NCBI GenBank assembly: GCA_016295145.1
Contig: JAEDLR010000063.1
Coordinates: 1 to 10,257 of the forward strand
From: Oscillospiraceae bacterium
GTDB taxonomy: Bacteria; Bacillota; Clostridia; Oscillospirales; Ruminococcaceae
Length of the DNA stretch: 10,257 nt
Direction: 5' to 3'
This document shows, one piece after another, positions 1-6,414 of this stretch. The position numbers were made by a program, and so were the translations under genes. Position 1 is the stretch's first letter. Every line of letters begins with the position of its first letter. The notes beneath the pieces are model-generated. The model did no database searches, had not been told where the DNA came from, and saw only the letters and a list, made by a program, of their open reading frames with translations.

Positions 1-159
1 ATGAATCCAGATACCAGGCGTATCATTCGGGTATCGCCGGAGGATGCTGCCGCTACTGCCGAGATGTTTGAAATGCTGCTGGGCGATAATCTACAGGGCA
101 GAAAAGACTATATTGCAGAACACGGCGGCGATTACCTCGACCTTGCCGATATTTCGTAA
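1..159 (+). CDS. parE: DNA topoisomerase type IIA subunit B, C-terminal end (partial)
   Basis: This is the last 52 codons of a GyrB/ParE-type ATPase subunit, open at the left window edge and ending in TAA. The peptide starts MNPDTRRIIRV, followed by a stretch with EDA, an MLLGD motif and a GRKDYIAEH-like end. This matches the conserved tail of GyrB/ParE, where a Met-(D/N)-P-(E/D)-T-R segment is followed by L(M/L)G(D/E) and R(R/K)xFIE. The ATG at base 1 aligns to an internal Met of the family, so it is not taken as the start. The B subunit hydrolyses ATP and works with the A subunit encoded 20 bases downstream to pass one duplex through another. The visible part is the end of the TOPRIM/tail region only; the ATPase domain lies outside the window. 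ParE versus GyrB is decided by the neighbour, whose A subunit lacks a GyrA box, so the symbol is an inference. Confidence 0.85.
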   Translation: MNPDTRRIIRVSPEDAAATAEMFEMLLGDNLQGRKDYIAEHGGDYLDLADIS

Positions 160-179
160 GCGTACAGAAAGGATAGAAC

Positions 180-2414
180 ATGGCAAGAAAAAAAAGAGAA
201 CTGCCTGCAAAGCCTGCCAATCCCTCCAATGCGTTTATTGAGGGCGCGGGTCTTGTAGTAGAGGAACGCATCACCGAAACCCTCCGCAAAAACTTCATGC
301 CCTACGCCATGAGTGCGATTGTTTCCCGTGCGCTGCCCGAGATCGACGGCTTTAAGCCATCCCACCGCAAGATTCTGTACACGATGTATAAGATGGGTCT
401 GCTTAACGGTGCCAGAACGAAATCCGCCAATGTGGTAGGTCAGACCATGCGTCTGAATCCCCACGGCGATGCTGCCATCTATGAAACGATGGTGCGTCTG
501 GCAAGAGGAAATGAGTCACTGCTGCACCCCTATGTGGACAGCAAGGGTAACTTTGGTAAGGCATACAGCCGTGATATGGCATACGCCGCGCCCCGTTACA
601 CCGAGGTAAAGCTGGAAGCCATCAGCAACGAACTGTTCCGCGATATTGACAAGGAAACTGTTGATTTTGTTCCCAACTACGATAATACCACCGTGGAGCC
701 AACGCTGCTGCCTGCTACCTTTCCGACGGTGTTGGTCAACTCCAACGTGGGTATTGCTGTTTCCATGGCAAGTAATGTCTGCCCGTTCAATCTGGCAGAG
801 GTCTGCGAAACGACCATTGCCTATATCAAAAATCCAGAGCATGACCTGCTTTCTACTCTCAAAGGGCCGGATTTTCCCACCGGTGCCTATCTGGTGTACG
901 ATGAAGCTGAAATGCAGCGCATTTACGAAACCGGCAGAGGCAGCGTGCGCCTGCGTGCAAAGTATTCCTATGATAAGGCGGCAAACTGCATCGAGATCAC
1001 ACAGATTCCCTATTCCACCACGGTGGAAGCCATTATGGAGAAAACCGTTGAACTCATTAAGGCGGGCAAGATCCGGGAAATCTCCTACCTGCGTGATGAA
1101 ACCGATATCCACGGTCTGAAGCTGGCACTGGATCTCAAGCGCAATACCGACCCCGACAAGCTGATGCAGAAGCTGTTCCGCATGACGCCTTTGCAGGATG
1201 CCGTATCCTGTAATTTTAATATTCTGATCGCAGGTACGCCCCGTGTGATGGGCATTCGCGAGATTCTGGAGGAATGGGTGGCATTCCGTACCGAGTGCAT
1301 CCGCCGCAGAGTGTACTTTGATCTGCACAAGAAAAAGGACAAGATGCACCTGTTGCAGGGCCTTGCCAAAATCCTGTTGGATATTGATAAGGCGATCCGG
1401 ATTGTGCGTGAGACCGAGGAGGAATCCGAGGTAGTCTCCAACCTGATGATCGGTTTTGGCATTGATGAGATACAGGCGGAGTATGTTGCGGAGATCAAGC
1501 TGCGCCATTTGAACCGCGAGTACATCCTCAATCGCACCGAGGAGATCGAACAACTGGCTGCGGAGATCGCCGAGATGGAGGAGATCCTGCGTGATGTGAA
1601 GAAGATTCGCAGCATCATGATCGATGAGCTGAAGGATGTCATGAAAAAATACGGGCAGCCACGCAAAACGCTGTTCTACGACATGAATGATGAGCCGGAG
1701 GAGGATACGGCGGAGGATATCCCCGATTATCCCGTGCATCTGTTCATGACCGCAGGGGGGTATTTCAAGAAGATCACGCCCCAAAGCCTGCGTATGAGCG
1801 GTGAGCATAAGCTGAAAGAGGGCGATGTGCTGACGCAGCAGGCAGAGGTGACCAATCGCACGGAGTTGCTGTTCTTTACCGATCAGGCGCAGGTGTATAA
1901 ATCCCGCGCCGCACAGTTTGAGGACAGCAAGACCAGTGTGCTGGGTGATTATGTACCCGTGAAGCTTGGCTTTGATGAGGGCGAGAATGTGGTATCCATG
2001 GTATATACCACCGATTACAGCGGATTTTTACTGTTCTGCTATGCAAACGGCAAGGTGACAAAGGTGCCGCTGCGCGCTTACGAAACGAAAACCAATCGCC
2101 GGAAGCTTGCCAATGCCTATTCCGATAAATCGCCGCTGGTGGCTGTGATCGCACTGCCCGAGGAAGCCTCGGTGCTGCTGCGCACCACAAACGGCAGAGC
2201 CTTGGTGTTCCGTACTGAAATGCTGCTGCCCAAGGCAAGCCGCGACAGCATCGGCGTACAGGTAATGACGCTGAAAGCCAAGGCAACCGTCGAGTATGCA
2301 GCCGTTGTGGGCGATGCGCAGTTGGAGCAGCTAAAAAAATATATCGTGAAGAACATACCTGCTGTGGGCGGTATGGCTAAGGATCTGGAGGTTGCAGGGC
2401 AACTGATGCTGTAA
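180..2414 (+). CDS. parC: DNA topoisomerase type IIA subunit A (topoisomerase IV ParC-like)
   Basis: This is the DNA cleavage/religation subunit of a type IIA topoisomerase, 744 aa, close to ParC length and shorter than most GyrA. The N-terminal breakage-reunion region holds the family signature around residues 50-64 (RALPEIDGFKPSHRK) and the catalytic Arg139-Tyr140 in AAPRYTEVKL; Tyr140 forms the 5'-phosphotyrosine link. A charged helical tower/coiled-coil segment spans about residues 430-500. The C-terminal DNA-wrapping domain spans about 515-744. I find no QRRGG(K/R)G GyrA box there, which argues for topoisomerase IV-type activity (decatenation, relaxation) over gyrase. The quinolone-determining region reads NPHGDAAIYE (residues 93-102), with Ala98 and Glu102 at the positions of E. 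coli GyrA Ser83 and Asp87. The start ATG has AGAAAGGA (166-173) six bases upstream. It follows the B-subunit gene by 20 bases, so the two are almost certainly co-transcribed. Family assignment is firm; parC versus a second gyrA is less certain. Confidence 0.93.
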   Translation: MARKKRELPAKPANPSNAFIEGAGLVVEERITETLRKNFMPYAMSAIVSRALPEIDGFKPSHRKILYTMYKMGLLNGARTKSANVVGQTMRLNPHGDAAIYETMVRLARGNESLLHPYVDSKGNFGKAYSRDMAYAAPRYTEVKLEAISNELFRDIDKETVDFVPNYDNTTVEPTLLPATFPTVLVNSNVGIAVSMASNVCPFNLAEVCETTIAYIKNPEHDLLSTLKGPDFPTGAYLVYDEAEMQRIYETGRGSVRLRAKYSYDKAANCIEITQIPYSTTVEAIMEKTVELIKAGKIREISYLRDETDIHGLKLALDLKRNTDPDKLMQKLFRMTPLQDAVSCNFNILIAGTPRVMGIREILEEWVAFRTECIRRRVYFDLHKKKDKMHLLQGLAKILLDIDKAIRIVRETEEESEVVSNLMIGFGIDEIQAEYVAEIKLRHLNREYILNRTEEIEQLAAEIAEMEEILRDVKKIRSIMIDELKDVMKKYGQPRKTLFYDMNDEPEEDTAEDIPDYPVHLFMTAGGYFKKITPQSLRMSGEHKLKEGDVLTQQAEVTNRTELLFFTDQAQVYKSRAAQFEDSKTSVLGDYVPVKLGFDEGENVVSMVYTTDYSGFLLFCYANGKVTKVPLRAYETKTNRRKLANAYSDKSPLVAVIALPEEASVLLRTTNGRALVFRTEMLLPKASRDSIGVQVMTLKAKATVEYAAVVGDAQLEQLKKYIVKNIPAVGGMAKDLEVAGQLML

Positions 2415-2432
2415 CCGAGTAACACATCATGC

Positions 2433-2440
2433 AGAGGGGG
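2433..2440 (+). promoter_or_regulatory. Ribosome binding site deciding the AraC-family start
   Basis: AGAGGGGG sits 7 bases before ATG 2448 but only 1 base before the alternative GTG at 2442. This favours the ATG, giving a 262-aa protein. Confidence 0.6.
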
Positions 2441-2447
2441 TGTGCGA

Positions 2448-3236
2448 ATGCAGGTGCTGACAATGGGATATCATATTTTGCAGGATATGGAAACGGTCTG
2501 CAATCTGCCAAACGGCATGGGGGGCAGGATGCTGCTGCTGACGCATACCCCGATGCAGCTGCAGTTGGATCAAGAAACCGTTGCGGCACAGCCCGGTGAT
2601 ATGGTGGTGCTGCAAAGGAATGCCCCGTTGTATTTTCAGGCAATGGGAGATATGCTGTTGTATGACTGGGTGGAATTCGATGCCGATGCGGATACCGATT
2701 TTTTCCGCTCCTTGCAGATTCCCGAAAATGTGTTGCTGCGCTGTGCCGATACGGATTTTCTGTGCACTTTACTGCGGCAGCTTTATGCGGAATTCTATGC
2801 AGGCAATCCTAAGCGTGCTGATATGACAGACAGTTTGTTGAAGGCGTTGTTTATCCGCATTGCGGAAACGGCTGCACCGGCAGGTGTTGCAACCATGCAG
2901 GGCGGTGATCCCCATTACGCCGCACTGGTGCGTCTGCGAGAGAAGATCTATGCGAATCCGCAGGAAAAATGGACTGTTGAAATGCTATGCTCCGAGGTGA
3001 ATATGAGCCGCAGTTATTTTCAGCTCGTGTACCGTGAGACCTTCGGCATGACCTGTATCGCCGATGTTATCAACTGCAAAATGCACCGCGCCCGCGAGCT
3101 GCTGACCGCAACGGCATATACCATCTCGCATATTGCGCAGCTTTGCGGCTACGATAACGAGGAGCATTTCATGCGGCAATTCAAGAAAAATCACGGTGTG
3201 ACCCCCACGGTTTACCGCAGAGAACACCGTGTATAA
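2448..3236 (+). CDS. AraC/XylS-family transcriptional regulator
   Basis: This is a cytoplasmic DNA-binding regulator of 262 aa. The N-terminal half (about residues 1-140) looks like the cupin-type AraC ligand-binding domain; the segment QPGDMVVL near 48-55 is typical of that barrel. The C-terminal HTH_18 domain spans about residues 160-262. Its first helix-turn-helix lies around 176-200 (VEMLCSEVNMSRSYFQLVY, then ETFG). The second lies around 224-248 (ISHIAQLCGYDNEEHFMRQF) and leads into the family signature FKKNHGVTPTVYR. The ligand is not apparent. The gene starts 33 bases after the topoisomerase gene with no terminator or clear promoter between, so it may be read through from upstream. It ends 135 bases before ruvC, whose strong promoter lies in that gap. 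The target genes are unknown. AraC regulators often control adjacent genes, but here the neighbours are housekeeping genes, so the target may lie elsewhere. Confidence 0.9.
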   Translation: MQVLTMGYHILQDMETVCNLPNGMGGRMLLLTHTPMQLQLDQETVAAQPGDMVVLQRNAPLYFQAMGDMLLYDWVEFDADADTDFFRSLQIPENVLLRCADTDFLCTLLRQLYAEFYAGNPKRADMTDSLLKALFIRIAETAAPAGVATMQGGDPHYAALVRLREKIYANPQEKWTVEMLCSEVNMSRSYFQLVYRETFGMTCIADVINCKMHRARELLTATAYTISHIAQLCGYDNEEHFMRQFKKNHGVTPTVYRREHRV

Positions 3237-3371
3237 GTGCGCAGATGCCCAAATCGCATAAAGGATTGGAAAAAACTTGCGGATTTTCAGAAATTTTGTG
3301 CAAATCCTCTTGAATTTATGGGGATTTCATGGTATAATGGTACGCAGATATGTATGTGGTGAGGAGGTTCT
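3237..3371 (+). other. Intergenic region upstream of ruvC
   Basis: This 135-base, AT-richer gap is the longest non-coding stretch in the window. It contains the ruvC promoter (3310-3338), the ruvC ribosome binding site GAGGAGG (3361-3367) and a weak inverted repeat, GGATTT (3281-3286) / AAATCC (3302-3307), just upstream of the -35. I see no GC-rich hairpin with a T-run that would terminate the AraC gene. I also see no LexA-type GAAC-N4-GTTC box that would mark SOS control of the ruv genes. Confidence 0.6.
3310..3338 (+). promoter_or_regulatory. Sigma-A promoter with extended -10 upstream of ruvC
   Basis: The -35 is TTGAAT (3310-3315), the spacer is exactly 17 bases, and the -10 is a perfect TATAAT (3333-3338). 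It is preceded by TGG (3330-3332), which makes an extended -10 (TGnTATAAT). Transcription would start near 3345, giving a leader of about 25 bases before the ruvC ATG. It is the only promoter in the window that I can support with both elements, and it probably drives ruvC and the genes after it. Confidence 0.8.
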
Positions 3372-3851
3372 ATGCGCATTCTGGGTATTGACCCCGGCTA
3401 TGCAACGGTTGGATTCGGCATTCTAGATTATCAGGGAATGCGGTTCTCCACGGTGGAATACGGCGCAATCCTGACAGAGGCACACACGGTTTTTTCTGAC
3501 AGACTGTGTACGATCTACGAGGATATGACCTATTTGCTGGAGCATTACAAGCCCCAGTGTATCTCTGTGGAAAAGCTGTTCTTCAACACCAACAAAACCA
3601 CCGGTATCATGGTTGCCGAGGCAAGAGGTGTGATTTTGCTTGCCGCCGGGCAGCATCAGACACCGGTATATGAATATACGCCATTGCAGGTGAAATCTGC
3701 GGTGGTGGGCTATGGCAAGGCGGAAAAAGCACAGGTTATGGATATGACAAGGCGCATCCTGCATCTGGATGAGGTGCCAAAACCCGATGACGCCGCCGAT
3801 GCACTGGCACTGGCGATCTGCCACGGCCACTGTGCACAGCCCGATTATTGA
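3372..3851 (+). CDS. ruvC: Crossover junction endodeoxyribonuclease RuvC
   Basis: RuvC is the Holliday-junction resolvase. It acts as a dimer that cuts the four-way junction symmetrically, together with RuvAB. The protein is 159 aa, the usual size. The RNase H-like fold is shown by the start MRILGIDPGYATVGFG, with catalytic Asp7. The other acidic active-site residues are Glu67 (in ISVEKLFF) and Asp140 and Asp143 (in KPDDAADALALAICHGH), matching the E. coli Asp7/Glu66/Asp138/Asp141 pattern. The start ATG follows GAGGAGG (3361-3367) and a strong promoter, so this is the first gene of the ruv transcription unit. ruvA begins 20 bases downstream. Presence of RuvC instead of RecU fits Clostridia and not Bacilli. 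All catalytic positions are intact, so activity is expected. Confidence 0.97.
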   Translation: MRILGIDPGYATVGFGILDYQGMRFSTVEYGAILTEAHTVFSDRLCTIYEDMTYLLEHYKPQCISVEKLFFNTNKTTGIMVAEARGVILLAAGQHQTPVYEYTPLQVKSAVVGYGKAEKAQVMDMTRRILHLDEVPKPDDAADALALAICHGHCAQPDY

Positions 3852-3871
3852 AAAGGAGTCGCATTTCTGTT

Positions 3872-4477
3872 ATGATTGACAGTTTAAGTGGCATTGTGCA
3901 GTATAAAGAACCGTCGCTCGTTGTGATCGTCTGCGGCGGCGTGGGATATGCGTGCAGGGTCAGCCTGCAAACGGCTGCTGAAGCCGGTGCCGTGGGTGAG
4001 GAAACCACGCTGATGACCCATCTGGCGGTGCGCGAGGACGAAATCTCACTTTACGGCTTTGCCACGCGCAGCGAGAGAACTTGTTTTTTGCAGTTGCTGA
4101 GCGTTTCGGGCGTTGGGCCGAAGGCGGCACTTTCGATTCTTTCCGATCTTTCGCCGGACCGCTTTGCTCTGGCGGTTGCGGCAGGGGATTATAAGGCATT
4201 TACAAAGACCAAGGGCGTGGGGCCAAAGCTCGCCCAGCGCATTGTGCTGGAATTGAAAGATAAGGTCTCCAAAACGGCTGCTGCGGCAGGTTACGCCGAT
4301 GCTGTCAGCGTACAGTCCGCAGGCGGCAACATGGAGGAGGCTATGGCGGCATTGATGGTGCTGGGATATGGACAATCCGAGGTGGCCGGGGTGCTTTCTT
4401 CCCTTGACCCGGCATTGTCCGCTTCCGAGCTGATCCGCCTTTCTCTGATGCAGCTTGGCAAGCAGATGTTCGGATGA
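3872..4477 (+). CDS. ruvA: Holliday junction branch migration DNA helicase RuvA
   Basis: RuvA binds the four-way junction as a tetramer and loads the RuvB motor. The product is 201 aa, normal for the family. Domain I is an N-terminal OB fold (about residues 1-62, from MIDSLSGIV to the conserved EDEISLYGF). Domain II carries two helix-hairpin-helix motifs (LLSVSGVGPKAALSIL near 75-90 and TKGVGPKLAQRIVLELK near 113-129), which contact the junction backbone. Domain III (about 153-201, EEAMAALMVLGYG) is the flexible RuvB-binding part. ATG 3872 is chosen because RuvA proteins begin MI.(Y/F/S)L.G. A TTG in the same frame at 3848 would add eight atypical residues and overlap the ruvC stop. AGGAG at 3854-3858 is 13 bases upstream, somewhat distant. 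ruvC precedes it by 20 bases. Unusually, ruvB does not follow directly: an SseB-domain gene intervenes. Confidence 0.96.
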   Translation: MIDSLSGIVQYKEPSLVVIVCGGVGYACRVSLQTAAEAGAVGEETTLMTHLAVREDEISLYGFATRSERTCFLQLLSVSGVGPKAALSILSDLSPDRFALAVAAGDYKAFTKTKGVGPKLAQRIVLELKDKVSKTAAAAGYADAVSVQSAGGNMEEAMAALMVLGYGQSEVAGVLSSLDPALSASELIRLSLMQLGKQMFG

Positions 4478-4536
4478 TGCGCTTACGGATTCAGTAAAAA
4501 TCACATCGCGTGAAACGATTGAATGATATTATTTTC

Positions 4537-4543
4537 AAGGAGG
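4537..4543 (+). promoter_or_regulatory. Ribosome binding site deciding the SseB-like start
   Basis: A full AAGGAGG lies 8 bases before ATG 4552. It falls inside the reading frame if translation began at GTG 4510, so it argues strongly for the ATG. Confidence 0.85.
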
Positions 4544-4551
4544 ACATACCC

Positions 4552-5277
4552 ATGAATCTCGACGAATTGCTGAAAGAGGCCATAACCAAACCGGAAAAAC
4601 GCTCTGTTTTTTTGCAGACGCTCATCAAAAGCGATGTGTATGTCATCTGCAAGCAGCCTGTCAAGCAAGATCAGACTGCAGGTGGCATTTCCATGGAACT
4701 GGTCACTACGCAAAACCCCGATGGTGATATTTTCATTCCATTCTTCACCAGCTATCGTGCCGTGCAGCAGTTTGCCAAGCGTTATGTCAACTGCTATCGC
4801 CTGAACTGTTTGCGTTTGTTTGATCTGATCCAGTCGGCTTCTGCCGTTCTGAACCCGAACTCCTACGGAAAGGAGTTTTCTTCCCAGGAGATCAAGAGTA
4901 TTCTGATGGTCGCAAAGAATCTGAACATCCCTGCCATCTCCATGAAAGAGGAGGAAACCATCGAGTACCGTCGCTGTCAGAAGGATGTGGAGCATCTCAT
5001 TCGTCCCATGGTGCGCTATCTGGCAAGGCAGGCGAATGTGGACAGTTGCTATGTGCTGGATATGATCCGCGGTTGTGAGCGCCCGCAGACACTGTTTGTG
5101 TTTGACATGATCGGCAATACCCGCAAGCTGTTCTTCCCGCTCTCCAAGTATATGCAGAATTACACCAAGTCCGGCGATAGTCTGGTGTTCCTCAGCCTGG
5201 AAGAGGCCGCTGCGAAGAAGGCGATTGAGGGCATCGAGCCGTTTTACATTCGCAAGAAGCGTTACTTTGAACGCTGA
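4552..5277 (+). CDS. SseB-family protein (SseB N- and C-terminal domains)
   Basis: This is a soluble protein of 241 aa with no signal peptide or membrane segment. The N-terminal part (about 1-125) fits the SseB N-terminal domain: DVYVICKQP, then DGDIFIPFFTSYRAVQQF (near 57-74), then a VLNPNSYGKEFSSQEI segment (99-114). This gives the family's pattern of P-x-FTS followed by LNP. The C-terminal part (about 140-241, with LFVFDM and FFPLSKYM) resembles the SseB C-terminal domain. SseB was named for enhanced serine sensitivity on overexpression in E. coli; its biochemical role is not established, so none is claimed here. The gene sits between ruvA (74 bases upstream of its start) and ruvB (27 bases downstream), where these two are normally adjacent. 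The GTG at 4510 is rejected because a full ribosome binding site precedes ATG 4552. Co-transcription with ruvCAB is likely. I recognised the family by motif pattern only, so homology should be tested by profile search. Confidence 0.72.
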   Translation: MNLDELLKEAITKPEKRSVFLQTLIKSDVYVICKQPVKQDQTAGGISMELVTTQNPDGDIFIPFFTSYRAVQQFAKRYVNCYRLNCLRLFDLIQSASAVLNPNSYGKEFSSQEIKSILMVAKNLNIPAISMKEEETIEYRRCQKDVEHLIRPMVRYLARQANVDSCYVLDMIRGCERPQTLFVFDMIGNTRKLFFPLSKYMQNYTKSGDSLVFLSLEEAAAKKAIEGIEPFYIRKKRYFER

Positions 5278-5304
5278 TTACCCACTTGTTTTCTTGGAGG
5301 CAGC

Positions 5305-6393
5305 ATGATTCAGACAGGCGACAATGCATTTGATTTTTCTGACGCGGAGCGCATCAGCAGCCCCGAATTCACTTCGCAGGATGTGGATCTGGAGTTGTCG
5401 CTACGCCCCAAAACACTGGCGGATTATATCGGGCAGGATAAGGTCAAAGAAAATCTTGCCGTTTATATTGAGGCTGCAAGACGCCGCGGTGAGCCTTTGG
5501 ATCATGTGCTGCTGTATGGTCCTCCCGGACTGGGCAAGACCACGCTTTCGGGTATTATTGCCCATGAACTGGGCGTTAATCTGCGCGTGACATCCGGCCC
5601 CGCCATCGAAAAGCCCGGTGATCTGGCTGCATTGCTGACCAATCTCGGCAGGGGCGATGTGCTGTTTGTGGATGAGATCCACCGCCTTTCCCGTGCAGTG
5701 GAGGAGATCCTGTACCCAGCCATGGAGGACAGAGTGCTGGATATCATGATCGGCAAAGGGCCCTCAGCGCGTAGCATCCGTGTGGATCTGCAACCATTTA
5801 CCCTCGTGGGGGCGACAACCCGCGCAGGTCAGCTCACGCCGCCGCTTCGGGATCGCTTTGGTATTGTGCAACGACTGGAATTGTATTCTCCGGAGCAGCT
5901 TTGCGATATTGTCCGCCGCAGTGCCATGCTAATGGATATTCCCTGTGAAACGGACGGCGCCATGGAGCTTGCAAAGCGTTCCCGCGGTACCCCCCGCATC
6001 GCAAACCGTTTGCTGCGCCGCGTGCGGGATTTTGCCGATGTCATGGGCAACGGCGTCATTGACCGTGATACTGCCGCCATGGGGCTGGAGCGGCTGGAAA
6101 TTGACCATCTCGGTCTGGATAAGCTTGACCGCCGTATGCTGGATATGATTATCCGCGGCTATCGCGGCGGACCTGTGGGGTTGGAAACGCTGGCTTCTGC
6201 ACTGGGCGAGGAAGCTGTGACCCTTGAGGATGTCTGTGAACCGTTTTTGATGCAGCAGGGGATGCTTGCCCGTACCCCCAGAGGCAGATGCGCCACTGCG
6301 CTTGCCTATACACATCTTGGATATCCGCCGCCCGAAAACACTGTACAGCAGCTTTCGTTGCAGGCGGTTACTGAGGACGGTACCGAGGGATAA
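5305..6393 (+). CDS. ruvB: Holliday junction branch migration DNA helicase RuvB
   Basis: RuvB is the AAA+ motor that drives branch migration as hexameric rings on RuvA-bound junctions. The protein is 362 aa, slightly longer than the usual 330-350, with extra residues at both ends. The motifs are all present: Walker A GPPGLGKTT (72-80), Walker B VLFVDEIHRL (119-128, Asp123/Glu124), sensor 1 in GATTRAG (169-175), the arginine-finger region PLRDRFG (180-186), and sensor 2/lid RGTPRIANRLLRRVRDFA (227-244). The C-terminal winged-helix domain ends with the conserved RTPRGR (323-328) and YTHLGY. The ATG at 5305 is preceded by TTGGAGG (5294-5300), rather close at 4 bases. The gene follows the SseB-like gene by 27 bases. 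All catalytic residues are present, so a working motor is expected. Confidence 0.97.
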   Translation: MIQTGDNAFDFSDAERISSPEFTSQDVDLELSLRPKTLADYIGQDKVKENLAVYIEAARRRGEPLDHVLLYGPPGLGKTTLSGIIAHELGVNLRVTSGPAIEKPGDLAALLTNLGRGDVLFVDEIHRLSRAVEEILYPAMEDRVLDIMIGKGPSARSIRVDLQPFTLVGATTRAGQLTPPLRDRFGIVQRLELYSPEQLCDIVRRSAMLMDIPCETDGAMELAKRSRGTPRIANRLLRRVRDFADVMGNGVIDRDTAAMGLERLEIDHLGLDKLDRRMLDMIIRGYRGGPVGLETLASALGEEAVTLEDVCEPFLMQQGMLARTPRGRCATALAYTHLGYPPPENTVQQLSLQAVTEDGTEG

Positions 6394-6414
6394 CGCGAAA
6401 GGAGCCATGGATTG

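Noticed and set aside
516..1808. Long open frame of 430 codons on the minus strand
   Set aside because: It lies antisense to the topoisomerase A gene, shows no recognisable motif, and its composition is what reversed codons of a biased gene produce.
3237..3309. A terminator for the AraC gene
   Set aside because: Only a weak 6-base AT-rich inverted repeat is present, with a 15-base loop and no following T-run.
3848..3871. TTG start for ruvA at 3848
   Set aside because: It adds eight residues not found in RuvA, and the family begins at the MI dipeptide encoded from 3872.
4504..4532. A promoter in front of the SseB-like gene, with TATTAT at 4527-4532
   Set aside because: No -35-like hexamer lies at 16-18 bases upstream (ATCGCG is there), so it is not reported.
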